Positions 1-6,562 of a DNA stretch of 8,120 bases are shown here, piece after piece. Source of the stretch: Leptospira adleri (GTDB taxonomy: Bacteria; Spirochaetota; Leptospiria; Leptospirales; Leptospiraceae); assembly GCF_002811985.1 (NCBI RefSeq), contig NZ_NPDU01000119.1, positions 1 through 8,120 on the forward strand, given 5' to 3'. How positions within the stretch are numbered: position 1 is the stretch's first letter; each line of letters starts with the position of its first letter. The notes under the pieces are model-generated. The model made no database searches. It was not told where the DNA came from and saw nothing but the letters and a program-made list of their open reading frames with translations. The translations under genes and the position numbers were made by a program.

Positions 1-139
1 GGTTGTCCGTGAGAAGGGCAATTCCGGTCCCGGCGATTTTGCCTTTTTTTACATTTTCGAGAACGGCTTTCAGATTGGAGCCTCTTCCCGACGCTAAAAA
101 TACGATCTTTTTTTTGGGTTTTGTAAACAGACTTGCCAA
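1..139 (-). CDS. purN: Phosphoribosylglycinamide formyltransferase, N-terminal fragment (cut by window edge)
   Basis: Reading leftward from a TTG at 139-137, the frame stays open to the window edge. After a short basic leader (about residues 1-10) it gives KIVFLASGRGSNLKAVLE, then NVKKGKIAG and ALLTDN. The SGxGSN loop after the first beta-strand is the phosphate-binding signature of the GART family. These cytosolic enzymes transfer a formyl group from 10-formyl-THF to GAR in de novo purine synthesis. Only about 46 residues are present, so the catalytic Asn-His-Asp part lies outside. The start is uncertain: an in-frame TGA lies at 163-161, TTG is the only usual start codon before the conserved strand, and no good ribosome binding site precedes it. 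The gene diverges from fliS. Confidence 0.82.
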   Translation of the reverse strand, partial: MASLFTKPKKKIVFLASGRGSNLKAVLENVKKGKIAGTGIALLTDN

Positions 140-217
140 GGAAATTCTATCCGCGTAAAATCAGGGTTGTTCGTCTTTTCACCCCTTGGAGGGCTTGGAC
201 TTTGGGTTATCGAAATC

Positions 218-238
218 CAAACAAAGGTTCTTTGTTTG
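218..238. repeat. Perfect 9-bp inverted repeat, 3-nt spacer
   Basis: CAAACAAAG at 218-226 is matched exactly by CTTTGTTTG at 230-238, with GTT between. No T-run follows on either side, so it does not look like an intrinsic terminator. Its position in the divergent purN/fliS region would fit an operator or a 5'-UTR hairpin, but that is inference. Confidence 0.5.
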
Positions 239-260
239 CAAGGTCGAGTCCCTTGGAAAA

Positions 261-278
261 TCAAATCTTTGGATTTGA
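261..278. repeat. Perfect 7-bp inverted repeat, 4-nt spacer
   Basis: TCAAATC at 261-267 pairs with GATTTGA at 272-278 around TTTG. It lies 22 nt after the hairpin at 218-238 and, like that one, lacks a T-run. It may be part of the same regulatory region; a chance occurrence is possible at this stem length. Confidence 0.35.
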
Positions 279-397
279 CCGGTGATCGGACATAGCTCGA
301 CAAAAAGCCTAGTTGGGTTCGAATTTGAAAATCCATACGGTTTGGACGACTCAAAAACGCGTGAAAAGTTTTGAGAGAAACCGTAAGAATGTTCTGA

Positions 398-430
<33 letters not shown>

Positions 431-431
431 G

Positions 432-900
<469 letters not shown>

Positions 901-903
901 AAG

Positions 904-1329
904 TTGTCCTCGGCCGAATTCAAACAAAACGCCCAAGGCCTTGCCGTTCTCTTTGGAGAAAAAATTCTTCTCTTGGATGAGCTCATTCGAAATCAGAAAC
1001 GGCAACTGGAAGTTTTCGGTTTTGGAGACGGGGAGACGGGCGCGAAGATCGAGGATTCCAATCTGAAAATCGTGGACAAACTCTGTTCCCTCGATCGTAA
1101 GATTGAAAAATCGGAAGAGGGCGTTCCGCAGAATTTAGAACTTATCGAAATCACGGAAACTCTGTTTCAAAAATTGGAAGAGTCCAGACTTCTCCATTCT
1201 CAAGTGGAAGAAAGAATGAAGGAAATTCTAAAAGAATATCAAAAAGAATTGAACGTCGCTCAGGTTCAGATTCAACTCAAACGTCATCTCCATCTCAGAC
1301 AAGACTATTGGAAAACGGGGACCTGTTAG
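904..1329 (+). CDS. Small helical protein, FlgN/FliT-like flagellar chaperone candidate
   Basis: 141 residues, rich in Glu, Lys, Leu and Gln, with no signal peptide or membrane segment. Two long amphipathic helices are suggested at about 10-37 and 78-130, with a Gly/charged linker near 40-75. The TTG start at 904 follows the fliS stop by 3 nt and has AAGGAT six bases upstream inside fliS. Length, all-helical character and position directly after fliS fit the FlgN or FliT class of export chaperones, which bind hook-associated proteins or the filament cap. These families diverge strongly and I see no diagnostic motif, so the role is inferred mainly from context. The C-terminus (from about residue 136) is encoded in the overlap with the next gene. 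Confidence 0.8.
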   Translation: MSSAEFKQNAQGLAVLFGEKILLLDELIRNQKRQLEVFGFGDGETGAKIEDSNLKIVDKLCSLDRKIEKSEEGVPQNLELIEITETLFQKLEESRLLHSQVEERMKEILKEYQKELNVAQVQIQLKRHLHLRQDYWKTGTC

Positions 1330-1808
1330 AAAGAGCCCTGGAGTTTTTGGGTTTGAGCCCGGGGTTTACGGAAGAAGAACTCAAAAGTCGTTTCTATCTC
1401 CTTTCAAAAAAATACCATCCCGACACCGGAGAATTTTCTAACGATTCCCTATTCAAAAAATTGATCGAATACAGGGACGTTCTGCATTCTTACCTCGAAA
1501 AGGAAATATTAAAAAAAGAGAATGTGATTTCTTCTTCGCATCCATTTTCTCAAAAAGCGGATTACGACGTTTATAAACTTGCGCGGGAGAACTATGATTT
1601 TGCGGTTCACGAATACTACAGAATCACGGACGGAAATCCTATATTCTTAAAAGGAGAGGAGAATCCGGCTCTTCGGAAATTGAGGAATTCTTTGCAGATC
1701 TCGAAATCGGGTTTTGAAGAATTGATCCGGTCCTTTCCTACGAGCATTTGGATTGCCGACGCAAAAGACACGCTTCAAAAAATAGAAGTCTGGTTTAAGG
1801 AACCTTGA
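1308..1808 (+). CDS. Small J-domain (DnaJ-like) protein
   Basis: 166 residues with an N-terminal J-domain: helix I around LERALEFLGLSP (7-18), helix II TEEELKSRFYLLSKKY (21-36), the HPD tripeptide at 37-39 that stimulates Hsp70 (DnaK) ATPase, and helix III from about 46 to 65. There is no Gly/Phe region, zinc finger or substrate domain of full DnaJ. The remaining 100 residues are helical and charged, perhaps TPR-like, and not recognised. The TTG at 1308 lies 22 nt inside the upstream gene in another frame. It is chosen because the J-domain begins almost at once, although its binding site is weak. The position after fliS and a putative export chaperone suggests a co-chaperone for flagellar or secreted clients. 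This is inference. The 3' end overlaps the convergent lipoprotein gene by 14 nt. Confidence 0.85.
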   Translation: MENGDLLERALEFLGLSPGFTEEELKSRFYLLSKKYHPDTGEFSNDSLFKKLIEYRDVLHSYLEKEILKKENVISSSHPFSQKADYDVYKLARENYDFAVHEYYRITDGNPIFLKGEENPALRKLRNSLQISKSGFEELIRSFPTSIWIADAKDTLQKIEVWFKEP

Positions 1809-2292
1809 GAGAGTTGGACGGCATCGAAAATACAAACCCGGAAGTACTTCCGTTTGTGATGCTGACCACAAGAACCTGAGAACGCAAAGTGAGGTATTGA
1901 CCCGAAGTAACGGTTACGTTCATCTTGCAGATTCGATTTGCGTTTTCACCCGTAGCCGGAGTCGCGAGCGGACCGGAGTTTGGACTGAGTTCGATGGAAT
2001 ATTCGAGCGGTTGGTTCGGAATTAGATTGAGAACTCCTCCCGCACAATCAACTCCTGCGTTCAAATCGGTCGGAAAGCGGGAATCGTTTTCCGTGTTTCC
2101 TACGAAGAGTCGATAACCGCTAAAAAGAAGTTCCGGGTTTCCCGCTCTCATTCTGAGTTCGTAACCGGTCGCGATCGGCACGATGCTGATCAGTGTCGGA
2201 GGCGTGGAAATCAGTCTTGTAGTAGAATAGTGGGGACATCCGTAAAAGAAGAAAACCACAGGAAGAAGAACTAGAATAGAAAGACGTTTCAA
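1795..2292 (-). CDS. Small putative lipoprotein, unknown function
   Basis: 165 residues from a TTG at 2292-2290. The N-terminus is MKRLSILVLLPVVFFFYGC: two basic residues, a hydrophobic core and a lipobox ending in Gly-Cys19, a typical loose spirochete lipobox. The mature part is Ser/Thr/Asn/Gly/Pro rich and probably all-beta, with Cys83 (VDCAG) and Cys122 (ICKM) as a possible disulfide; the segment around FSGYRLFVGNTE (57-68) resembles a strand pair of Ig/fibronectin-like folds, but I do not recognise a family. The frame is open further upstream, but those codons lie inside the HNH gene. The TTG shares the 4-nt overlap TTGA with the HNH stop and makes a proper signal peptide; GGGAG lies 11 nt before it. 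Translation is probably coupled to the HNH gene. Confidence 0.78.
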   Translation of the reverse strand: MKRLSILVLLPVVFFFYGCPHYSTTRLISTPPTLISIVPIATGYELRMRAGNPELLFSGYRLFVGNTENDSRFPTDLNAGVDCAGGVLNLIPNQPLEYSIELSPNSGPLATPATGENANRICKMNVTVTSGQYLTLRSQVLVVSITNGSTSGFVFSMPSNSLKVP

Positions 2293-2843
2293 AAAGAAAT
2301 ATACTCCCGCCAGCCGAACTTCTCCGCCTGCTGATCCGATATTGAGAAGAGTGGAAAGCGTAGCTTGGGTGTCACCCGATTTTCTTCCGGAAGGTTCCAC
2401 TTCAATTCGGAGAGAAGTTTGTTTCCTTTTCTTGTATTGCAGTGTTTGCACGCGGCGACCAGATTCTCCCAAGAATTAAAATCTTTCGGCCTTTCTTTTT
2501 TGGGAACTCCCTCCCAACGGCTTCTAGGAATCACGTGATCCAAGGTCAGTTTTGAACTGGGAAATTTCTTTCCACAATAGACGCAGTGATAGTTATCCCT
2601 TTGAAAGATATTTTCCCGGGAAACCCGATCCTTTCTCGGAGGAACTCTGAAGTAATCTCTGAGAAGAATGATCCGAGGAGCCGTGAATTTGAGTTTTTCG
2701 GAGCGAATGAGAAGATTTTCATCATCCTTGATCAATTGAGCTTTTTCAAGAATGATAAGGATAAGGGCGTCTTTGACCGACCGGATCCCGATGGGGACGT
2801 AACCGGCATTCAGCACAAGCACCGGCTGCGCAAGAATGTCCAT
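2289..2843 (-). CDS. HNH endonuclease family protein
   Basis: 184 residues. The N-terminal region VLVLNAGYVPIGIRSVKDAL (8-27) is the conserved leader of a widespread stand-alone HNH family usually seen in bacterial chromosomes. The nuclease domain follows: CVYC (87-90) and CKHC (132-135) as zinc-binding pairs, LDHVIPRSR (101-109) with the catalytic Asp-His, NSWENLV (123-129) and CNTRKGN (135-141). All key residues of a metal-dependent HNH nuclease are present. Such proteins cut or nick DNA in vitro in characterised relatives, but the cellular role of this chromosomal subfamily is not known to me. No intron, intein, toxin partner or restriction methylase is next to it. ATG at 2843-2841 has no strong binding site. 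It lies 45 nt downstream of the DedA gene and overlaps the following lipoprotein gene. Confidence 0.9.
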   Translation of the reverse strand: MDILAQPVLVLNAGYVPIGIRSVKDALILIILEKAQLIKDDENLLIRSEKLKFTAPRIILLRDYFRVPPRKDRVSRENIFQRDNYHCVYCGKKFPSSKLTLDHVIPRSRWEGVPKKERPKDFNSWENLVAACKHCNTRKGNKLLSELKWNLPEENRVTPKLRFPLFSISDQQAEKFGWREYISF

Positions 2844-2888
2844 AACTGGTCAAACAATAGACGAATGCGGAAAGATGTAAAGAAATTC

Positions 2889-3503
2889 TTAGGGAGCCGC
2901 CGATCGTTTCTTTCGAATCCAATACGTGAATCCGAAGAAAAGAATCGCAGCGCCCAAAATTCCGAAGACCGTTAGCTGGCCTTGGTGCACCCAGGTAAGA
3001 AGGGTGTCAAAGTTGTGAGCTCCGAAGTAACCGAGGTAAACCCAGACCGGAACCGAAATGATCGCCGCCATAAAATCGAGTGCGACAAAACGATAGAAAG
3101 AGATCCGATCCGAAGTTCCAGCGGTGAGATAGATCGGCATTCTAAGACCGGGCATAAAACGTGCCATAAACGTGACCCAGTTTCCGTATTTTCCGATCTT
3201 GTCCTGGACCTTGGCAAAACGTTCCGGAGTTACGATTCTCGAAATCATAGGAATCTGTAAAACTCGAATTCCATAAATTCTTCCGAGTAAAAAAACGGAA
3301 GCGTCTCCGATGAGAACTCCCGCCATTCCCACCAAAAACATAAAGTGAGGATCCGCTTTTCCGAGGCCCGCGATCACGCCCCCTGAAACCAAGGAAATAT
3401 CTTCAGGCACGGGAAGTCCGAAACCGCAAAGAATCAATACTAAAAAGACGGCGATGTATCCGTATTCGGAGAAGATATGAACGAGAAGATTTAAGAATTC
3501 CAT
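2889..3503 (-). CDS. DedA/SNARE-associated family inner-membrane protein
   Basis: 204 residues from ATG 3503-3501, the usual DedA length. Visible features are an N-terminal membrane helix (about 15-32), GFGLPVPEDISLVSGGVIAG (27-46) with the acidic pair Glu34-Asp35, a second segment (53-75) with Gly-Asp at 67-68, the family signature RFMPGLR (115-121) followed by AGTS, then two C-terminal helices (about 139-161 and 176-196) and a basic tail. DedA proteins include proton-dependent flippases for undecaprenyl phosphate or phospholipids and affect envelope integrity; the exact substrate here is not shown by sequence. The open frame extends to 3641, but that would overlap the divergent dGTPase gene and add a non-conserved 46-residue leader. 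AGGA sits directly against the ATG, which is unusually close. Probable first gene of a DedA, HNH, lipoprotein operon. Confidence 0.9.
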   Translation of the reverse strand: MEFLNLLVHIFSEYGYIAVFLVLILCGFGLPVPEDISLVSGGVIAGLGKADPHFMFLVGMAGVLIGDASVFLLGRIYGIRVLQIPMISRIVTPERFAKVQDKIGKYGNWVTFMARFMPGLRMPIYLTAGTSDRISFYRFVALDFMAAIISVPVWVYLGYFGAHNFDTLLTWVHQGQLTVFGILGAAILFFGFTYWIRKKRSAAP

Positions 3504-3628
3504 TCCTACTTGTGACGCCTTGGGTTTTAGGATTTCAGAGACATTAAAATCTGGCTCCTTTAAAATAGCAGTAAACAAACAAAAAAAGTAAGAAGACTTT
3601 TTTAGAAAAGTTACCGATTTTTGGGATA
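3504..3628. promoter_or_regulatory. Divergent intergenic region, DedA gene / dGTPase gene
   Basis: 125 A/T-rich bases that should carry promoters for both flanking genes, though no confident -35/-10 pair was found. On the minus strand AAGGAG (3560-3555) is a strong Shine-Dalgarno that is 51 nt before the DedA ATG; the nearest ATG after it (3544-3542) opens only a five-codon frame (MSLKS, stop at 3529-3527). It may be a leader peptide or chance. Confidence 0.35.
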
Positions 3629-4774
3629 GTGTATTATTCAAGAAACGAATTGATCCAGAAAGAGGAAGCGGGTCTCGCTCCTTACGCAGTATCCAGCGCC
3701 GAAAACGGAGGAAGGGTTTACGAAGAAGAGGAACATTCCTATCGGCTTCCGTTTCAAAGGGATCGGGACCGGGTCCTTCACTCCAGCGCTTTCAAACGAC
3801 TCCAATACAAAACTCAGGTTTTTATCTTTTCGGTAGGGGAGAATTATAGAAATCGAATGACTCACACTTTGGAAGTCGCGGGGCTTTCTCGGACGATCGC
3901 TTCCGCGCTGGGTCTCAATTCTCATCTTTCCGAAACGATCGCGCTCGCGCACGATTTGGGTCACACCCCCTTCGGTCACGCGGGTCAGGATGTACTTTCG
4001 GGTTTGATGAAAGACCACGGAGGCTTTGAACACAACAAACAATCTTTAAGAATCGTGACCGCGATCGAAAAAAAGTATCCGGGTTTTCCCGGCTTAAATC
4101 TTTGCAGAGAAACTCTGAAAGGTTTGATGAAACACGGAGCCGACTACGAAAATTCCGGAATGTTTTTATCAAGACAGGAAGAAGGACCTTCTCTCGAAGG
4201 AATGATCGCCGATCTTTCCGACGAGATCGCTTATACGAGCCACGATATCGAAGACGGTTGGGAAATGGGTTATCTTCATCTGGGAGATTTATCCGAAAAT
4301 CGTTTTTGGAAGGAAGTCTATCAAGATTGTAAGGCGCGTTATCCGGAAGCGGCGGAAAAAATATTAATTCGAACCTCGATTCGAAATCTCACAAACGCGA
4401 TGGTTTCCGATCTGATCCAAAATATTTCCTTTCAATTGGAATCAAACGGCGTAAGCTCCGGAGAAGACCTTGCAAAAATTTGGAAAAGAGGGATAAGAAT
4501 CGCAAATTTTTCGGAAGACGTGAACTTCAAGTTTCGGGAACTCAAATCTTTTCTCTACGAAAGATTGTATCGTCACGAAGATTTGGTGAGGATGAGCGAT
4601 TACGGAAAGAAGGTAATCGAATCCTTGTTCGATTATTTTCTCAAACATCCCGAAAAAATTCCGGAAACCTACAAGGAAAGAATCGAAGAAGAATCCTTAT
4701 ATAGAGTGATCAGCGACTACGTCGCCGGAATGACCGATCGATACGCGGAAAAGATTTATCAGTCGTTGCCGTGA
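3629..4774 (+). CDS. dgt: Deoxyguanosinetriphosphate triphosphohydrolase-like HD protein (dGTPase family)
   Basis: 381 residues, the usual length for the family. Conserved stretches run throughout: LAPYAVSS (16-23), PFQRDRDRVLHSSAFKRLQYKTQVF (41-65, only key parts quoted), RMTHTLEVA (76-84), the HD motif AHDLGHTPFGHAG (107-119), GGFEHNKQSLR (131-141), DLSDEIAYTSHDIEDG (195-210) and the C-terminal YVAGMTDRYA (364-373). His79, His108, Asp109 and Asp198 are the expected metal ligands. The family removes triphosphate from dNTPs, classically dGTP, giving the nucleoside; many members are allosteric and keep dNTP pools balanced. The GTG at 3629 comes just after an in-frame TAG (3626-3628). GGGA at 3623-3626 is only 2 nt away, and a TTG at 3647-3649 is an alternative start. 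Divergent from DedA. Confidence 0.93.
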   Translation: MYYSRNELIQKEEAGLAPYAVSSAENGGRVYEEEEHSYRLPFQRDRDRVLHSSAFKRLQYKTQVFIFSVGENYRNRMTHTLEVAGLSRTIASALGLNSHLSETIALAHDLGHTPFGHAGQDVLSGLMKDHGGFEHNKQSLRIVTAIEKKYPGFPGLNLCRETLKGLMKHGADYENSGMFLSRQEEGPSLEGMIADLSDEIAYTSHDIEDGWEMGYLHLGDLSENRFWKEVYQDCKARYPEAAEKILIRTSIRNLTNAMVSDLIQNISFQLESNGVSSGEDLAKIWKRGIRIANFSEDVNFKFRELKSFLYERLYRHEDLVRMSDYGKKVIESLFDYFLKHPEKIPETYKERIEEESLYRVISDYVAGMTDRYAEKIYQSLP

Positions 4775-4989
4775 ATTAAATTCTTTGTTTGGTTTGAATC
4801 AAAAAGGAAATCTCGCACAATCGAAAATTCAATCGTTTTCGATTGATTGCAACTATTGATTGCGAGCCTGACTACCAAAAGCCGGTTGGTCTATCTTGTT
4901 GCGTATTTTTGAAGTAGTGTTTAAAATTTCGGTTTTAGTTTTCGGAGGAATTTTCAATTTCAACTTTGACGTCAGAGCCACGCCGCCAT
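4775..4989. other. Convergent intergenic region between the dGTPase gene and lipoprotein A
   Basis: 215 A/T-rich bases between two converging genes. It holds a 10-bp perfect inverted repeat (4818-4845) and a 9-bp direct repeat ATTGATTGC at 4842-4850 and 4855-4863. A plus-strand frame beginning at 4896 runs into the antisense of lipoprotein A and shows no family features, so no gene is called here. Confidence 0.5.
4818..4845. terminator. Possible bidirectional transcription-end hairpin
   Basis: CAATCGAAAA (4818-4827) pairs perfectly with TTTTCGATTG (4836-4845) around an 8-nt loop. It lies about 45 nt after the dGTPase stop and between convergent genes, where a shared terminator would be expected. 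The stem is A/T-rich and neither side is immediately followed by a T-run, so it is not a textbook Rho-independent terminator. Confidence 0.35.
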
Positions 4990-5739
4990 TTATTTTGCCG
5001 GCGCTACTTTCCTATCGACTTTTGTTTCTGCGGGTTTTGGCTCTGTTTGCTGCGGTGAGGCAGGCTTTGAACAGTAATTGATTCCGATCATGATCGGGAA
5101 AGGGCCTTCCGAACAGAAATTCAAAACTCCGATCTGAAAATTTCCGTCTTCACCTATATTGATCGCTCCTATGCTGAGTCCTTTTCCGGAATTGACGAGT
5201 CCGAGGTTGAGTCCGTATCCGTAATTAAAACCGCCTACGTTGATTCCCAATCCTTCGTTGTTGATCAGACCGATCGTCGCACCGCTGCTTCCTTTATTGT
5301 AGATTCCCGCCGTGATAAAATATCCGCCGTTGACCGCTTTGTTATAAAGCCCCACCTGGAGTCCTCCCGCGCCGGTCTCTTCGATTTTGTTGATTCCGCC
5401 TGCTTGAACGGTAAATCCTCCGTTTTTTGCCTCGTTGTAGAGGGAAAGTTGAGCGCCGTAAGTTTTTCCGTCCGAAAAATTGACTCCACCAACTTGAACA
5501 CCGATTAGGCGATCCTTGACCGCGTTGATAACGCCGATATTGACTCCGTAGAGGTTTTTCACTTCTCCGTAGAGGAGATTGACTCTCACTAGTTCCGTTT
5601 CCGTTTTTGCAGGGGTTCTCACAAAGGACTTTTCTCCTCTAAGTCCGCCGATTCCGCAGTTTAGGTTTAGGGCGATCGCAGAAATAAAACCCAGTCGAAA
5701 TATGATAAAAGAGTAATTTATTAAATTCTTATGTTTCAT
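4990..5739 (-). CDS. Gly/Asn-repeat lipoprotein A (fourth gene of the array)
   Basis: 249 residues. The signal peptide ends in the lipobox LNLNC (lipid Cys28). A conserved block TETELVRVNLLYGE (46-59) is followed by 11 degenerate copies of a core 'x-x-h-G-h-h-N' (h = hydrophobic; for example VNIGVIN, LQVGLYN, LNLGLVN, LSIGAIN), roughly 61-207, spaced about 10-18 residues. The cap NFQIGVLNFC (200-209) through GINYC (219-223) carries Cys209 and Cys223. A Pro/Lys/Ala tail (224-249) is unique to this paralog. The regular repeat suggests a beta-solenoid on the cell envelope, but this is inference. I recall, unverified, that Leptospira genomes name an LA_2272/LA_2273 family of surface-repeat lipoproteins, which this resembles. 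The ATG lies 2 nt after the stop of B with no Shine-Dalgarno, so translation is probably coupled. Function unknown. Confidence 0.88.
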   Translation of the reverse strand: MKHKNLINYSFIIFRLGFISAIALNLNCGIGGLRGEKSFVRTPAKTETELVRVNLLYGEVKNLYGVNIGVINAVKDRLIGVQVGGVNFSDGKTYGAQLSLYNEAKNGGFTVQAGGINKIEETGAGGLQVGLYNKAVNGGYFITAGIYNKGSSGATIGLINNEGLGINVGGFNYGYGLNLGLVNSGKGLSIGAINIGEDGNFQIGVLNFCSEGPFPIMIGINYCSKPASPQQTEPKPAETKVDRKVAPAK

Positions 5740-5741
5740 GA

Positions 5742-6449
5742 TTATTTACAATAGTTGAATCCGATCATAACCGGAAATCTTCCTTTTCCGCAAAAATTGA
5801 GAAGCCCAAACTGCATCGTAGGTTCCTCGTTCTCGTCTTCGCCTGCCGAGTTGATCAATCCGATATGGACTCCGGTTCCCCCGTTGAAGATTCCGATGTT
5901 AACCCCGCTTCCCTGGATGTTGAGAGCTCCGAGATTGACACCGCTGGAATTTTCGTTTAAAGCTCCGATGTTGATTCCTTGGGACGAAAGATTCGTTGCG
6001 CCGATCATAAGTCCGCTCGTTTTATAATTGCCGACTCCGATTGTCAGGTCGTAACCTTGTTTATCGCTTCCCAAGTTGATGATTCCGGCTTGAATTCCCT
6101 TGGAATCTCCATTTGTGGAGTTTACGATTCCGGCTTGGATTCCAAAACCTTTATTTTTCGCGGCATTGACCACCGCTATTTGGAAGCCGTAGGTTTTTCC
6201 TTCTGAAAAATTAACGATTCCGAGCTGCGCTCCATACAGATTTTCCTGGACTTCGTTTAACAAACCCACGTTAACTCCGGCGAGAGTTTTGACCTCTCCG
6301 TAGATTAGGTTGAGGCGTAAGAATTCGGTTTCAGTCTTGGGCGGTATTTTCGTCGTTAGGCGGGGAGTCAGTGCGAGGCCGCAGTTGGATACGGCCACCC
6401 ATAAAAGCAGCCAGAATAGCAAAGCGATGGGTTTGATTTTATTTTTCAT
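5742..6449 (-). CDS. Gly/Asn-repeat lipoprotein B (third gene of the array)
   Basis: 235 residues, with signal peptide MKNKIKPIALLFWLLLW and lipobox VSNC (lipid Cys23). The mature N-terminus CGLALTPRLTTKIP (23-36) is nearly that of paralog C, then TETEFLRLNLIYGE (39-52). There are 12 degenerate repeats (59-218; e.g. VNVGLLN, IQAGIVN, INIGALN, VNLGALN, VNIGIFN), the most regular array of the four, then an acidic insert EDENEE (204-209) and the cap MQFGLLNFC (212-220) ... MIGFNYC (228-234), ending one residue later. ATG at 6449-6447 lacks a Shine-Dalgarno; the leader instead contains CACCTCCT, which resembles the anti-Shine-Dalgarno of 16S rRNA. A candidate promoter with a T10 spacer lies just upstream (6475-6502), so B and A may form their own transcription unit. 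Envelope location inferred; function unknown. Confidence 0.88.
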   Translation of the reverse strand: MKNKIKPIALLFWLLLWVAVSNCGLALTPRLTTKIPPKTETEFLRLNLIYGEVKTLAGVNVGLLNEVQENLYGAQLGIVNFSEGKTYGFQIAVVNAAKNKGFGIQAGIVNSTNGDSKGIQAGIINLGSDKQGYDLTIGVGNYKTSGLMIGATNLSSQGINIGALNENSSGVNLGALNIQGSGVNIGIFNGGTGVHIGLINSAGEDENEEPTMQFGLLNFCGKGRFPVMIGFNYCK

Positions 6450-6474
6450 GATTTTGGTTAGGAGGTGAGACGCA

Positions 6475-6502
6475 ATTGGAGGCGAAAAAAAAAAGTTGTC
6501 AA
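6475..6502 (-). promoter_or_regulatory. Candidate sigma-70 promoter for lipoproteins B and A
   Basis: On the minus strand, a perfect TTGACA (6502-6497) is followed by a 16-nt spacer and TCCAAT (6480-6475), which matches TATAAT at 4 of 6 positions. Transcription would start about 20 nt before the ATG of B, at 6449. The spacer contains ten consecutive T. The -35 is convincing; the weak -10 and absence of experimental support keep confidence moderate. Confidence 0.4.
6485..6494. repeat. Homopolymer tract, ten A (plus) / ten T (minus)
   Basis: A run of ten A on the plus strand lies in the C-B intergenic gap and inside the spacer of the candidate promoter for B. Homopolymers of this length are prone to slipped-strand length change, which would alter the -35/-10 distance. 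It is the only such tract noticed in the array. Confidence 0.9.
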
Positions 6503-6562
6503 TATTATTTCAGACCAAAATGGATTTCGAATCCGTAAAAAGCGGCGCGGATCGATAAGAAT

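Noticed and set aside
2289..2843. Homing endonuclease, restriction or toxin system
   Set aside because: No methylase, intron, intein, immunity gene or mobile-element border is nearby, and the protein matches a chromosomal stand-alone HNH family.
2586..3260. Plus-strand open frames opposite HNH and DedA
   Set aside because: They are antisense to two well-conserved proteins and show only charged low-complexity sequence.
3629..4774. dGTPase as an anti-phage dNTP-depletion defence gene
   Set aside because: It looks like the ordinary full-length housekeeping family and no other defence gene flanks it.
4896..5081. Plus-strand frame of 61 codons after the dGTPase gene
   Set aside because: TTG start without a binding site, hydrophobic by chance from T-rich DNA, and half of it antisense to lipoprotein A.
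5755..6027. Pro-rich plus-strand frame opposite lipoprotein B
   Set aside because: Its apparent Pro repeat is just the antisense reading of the Gly/Asn repeat codons.
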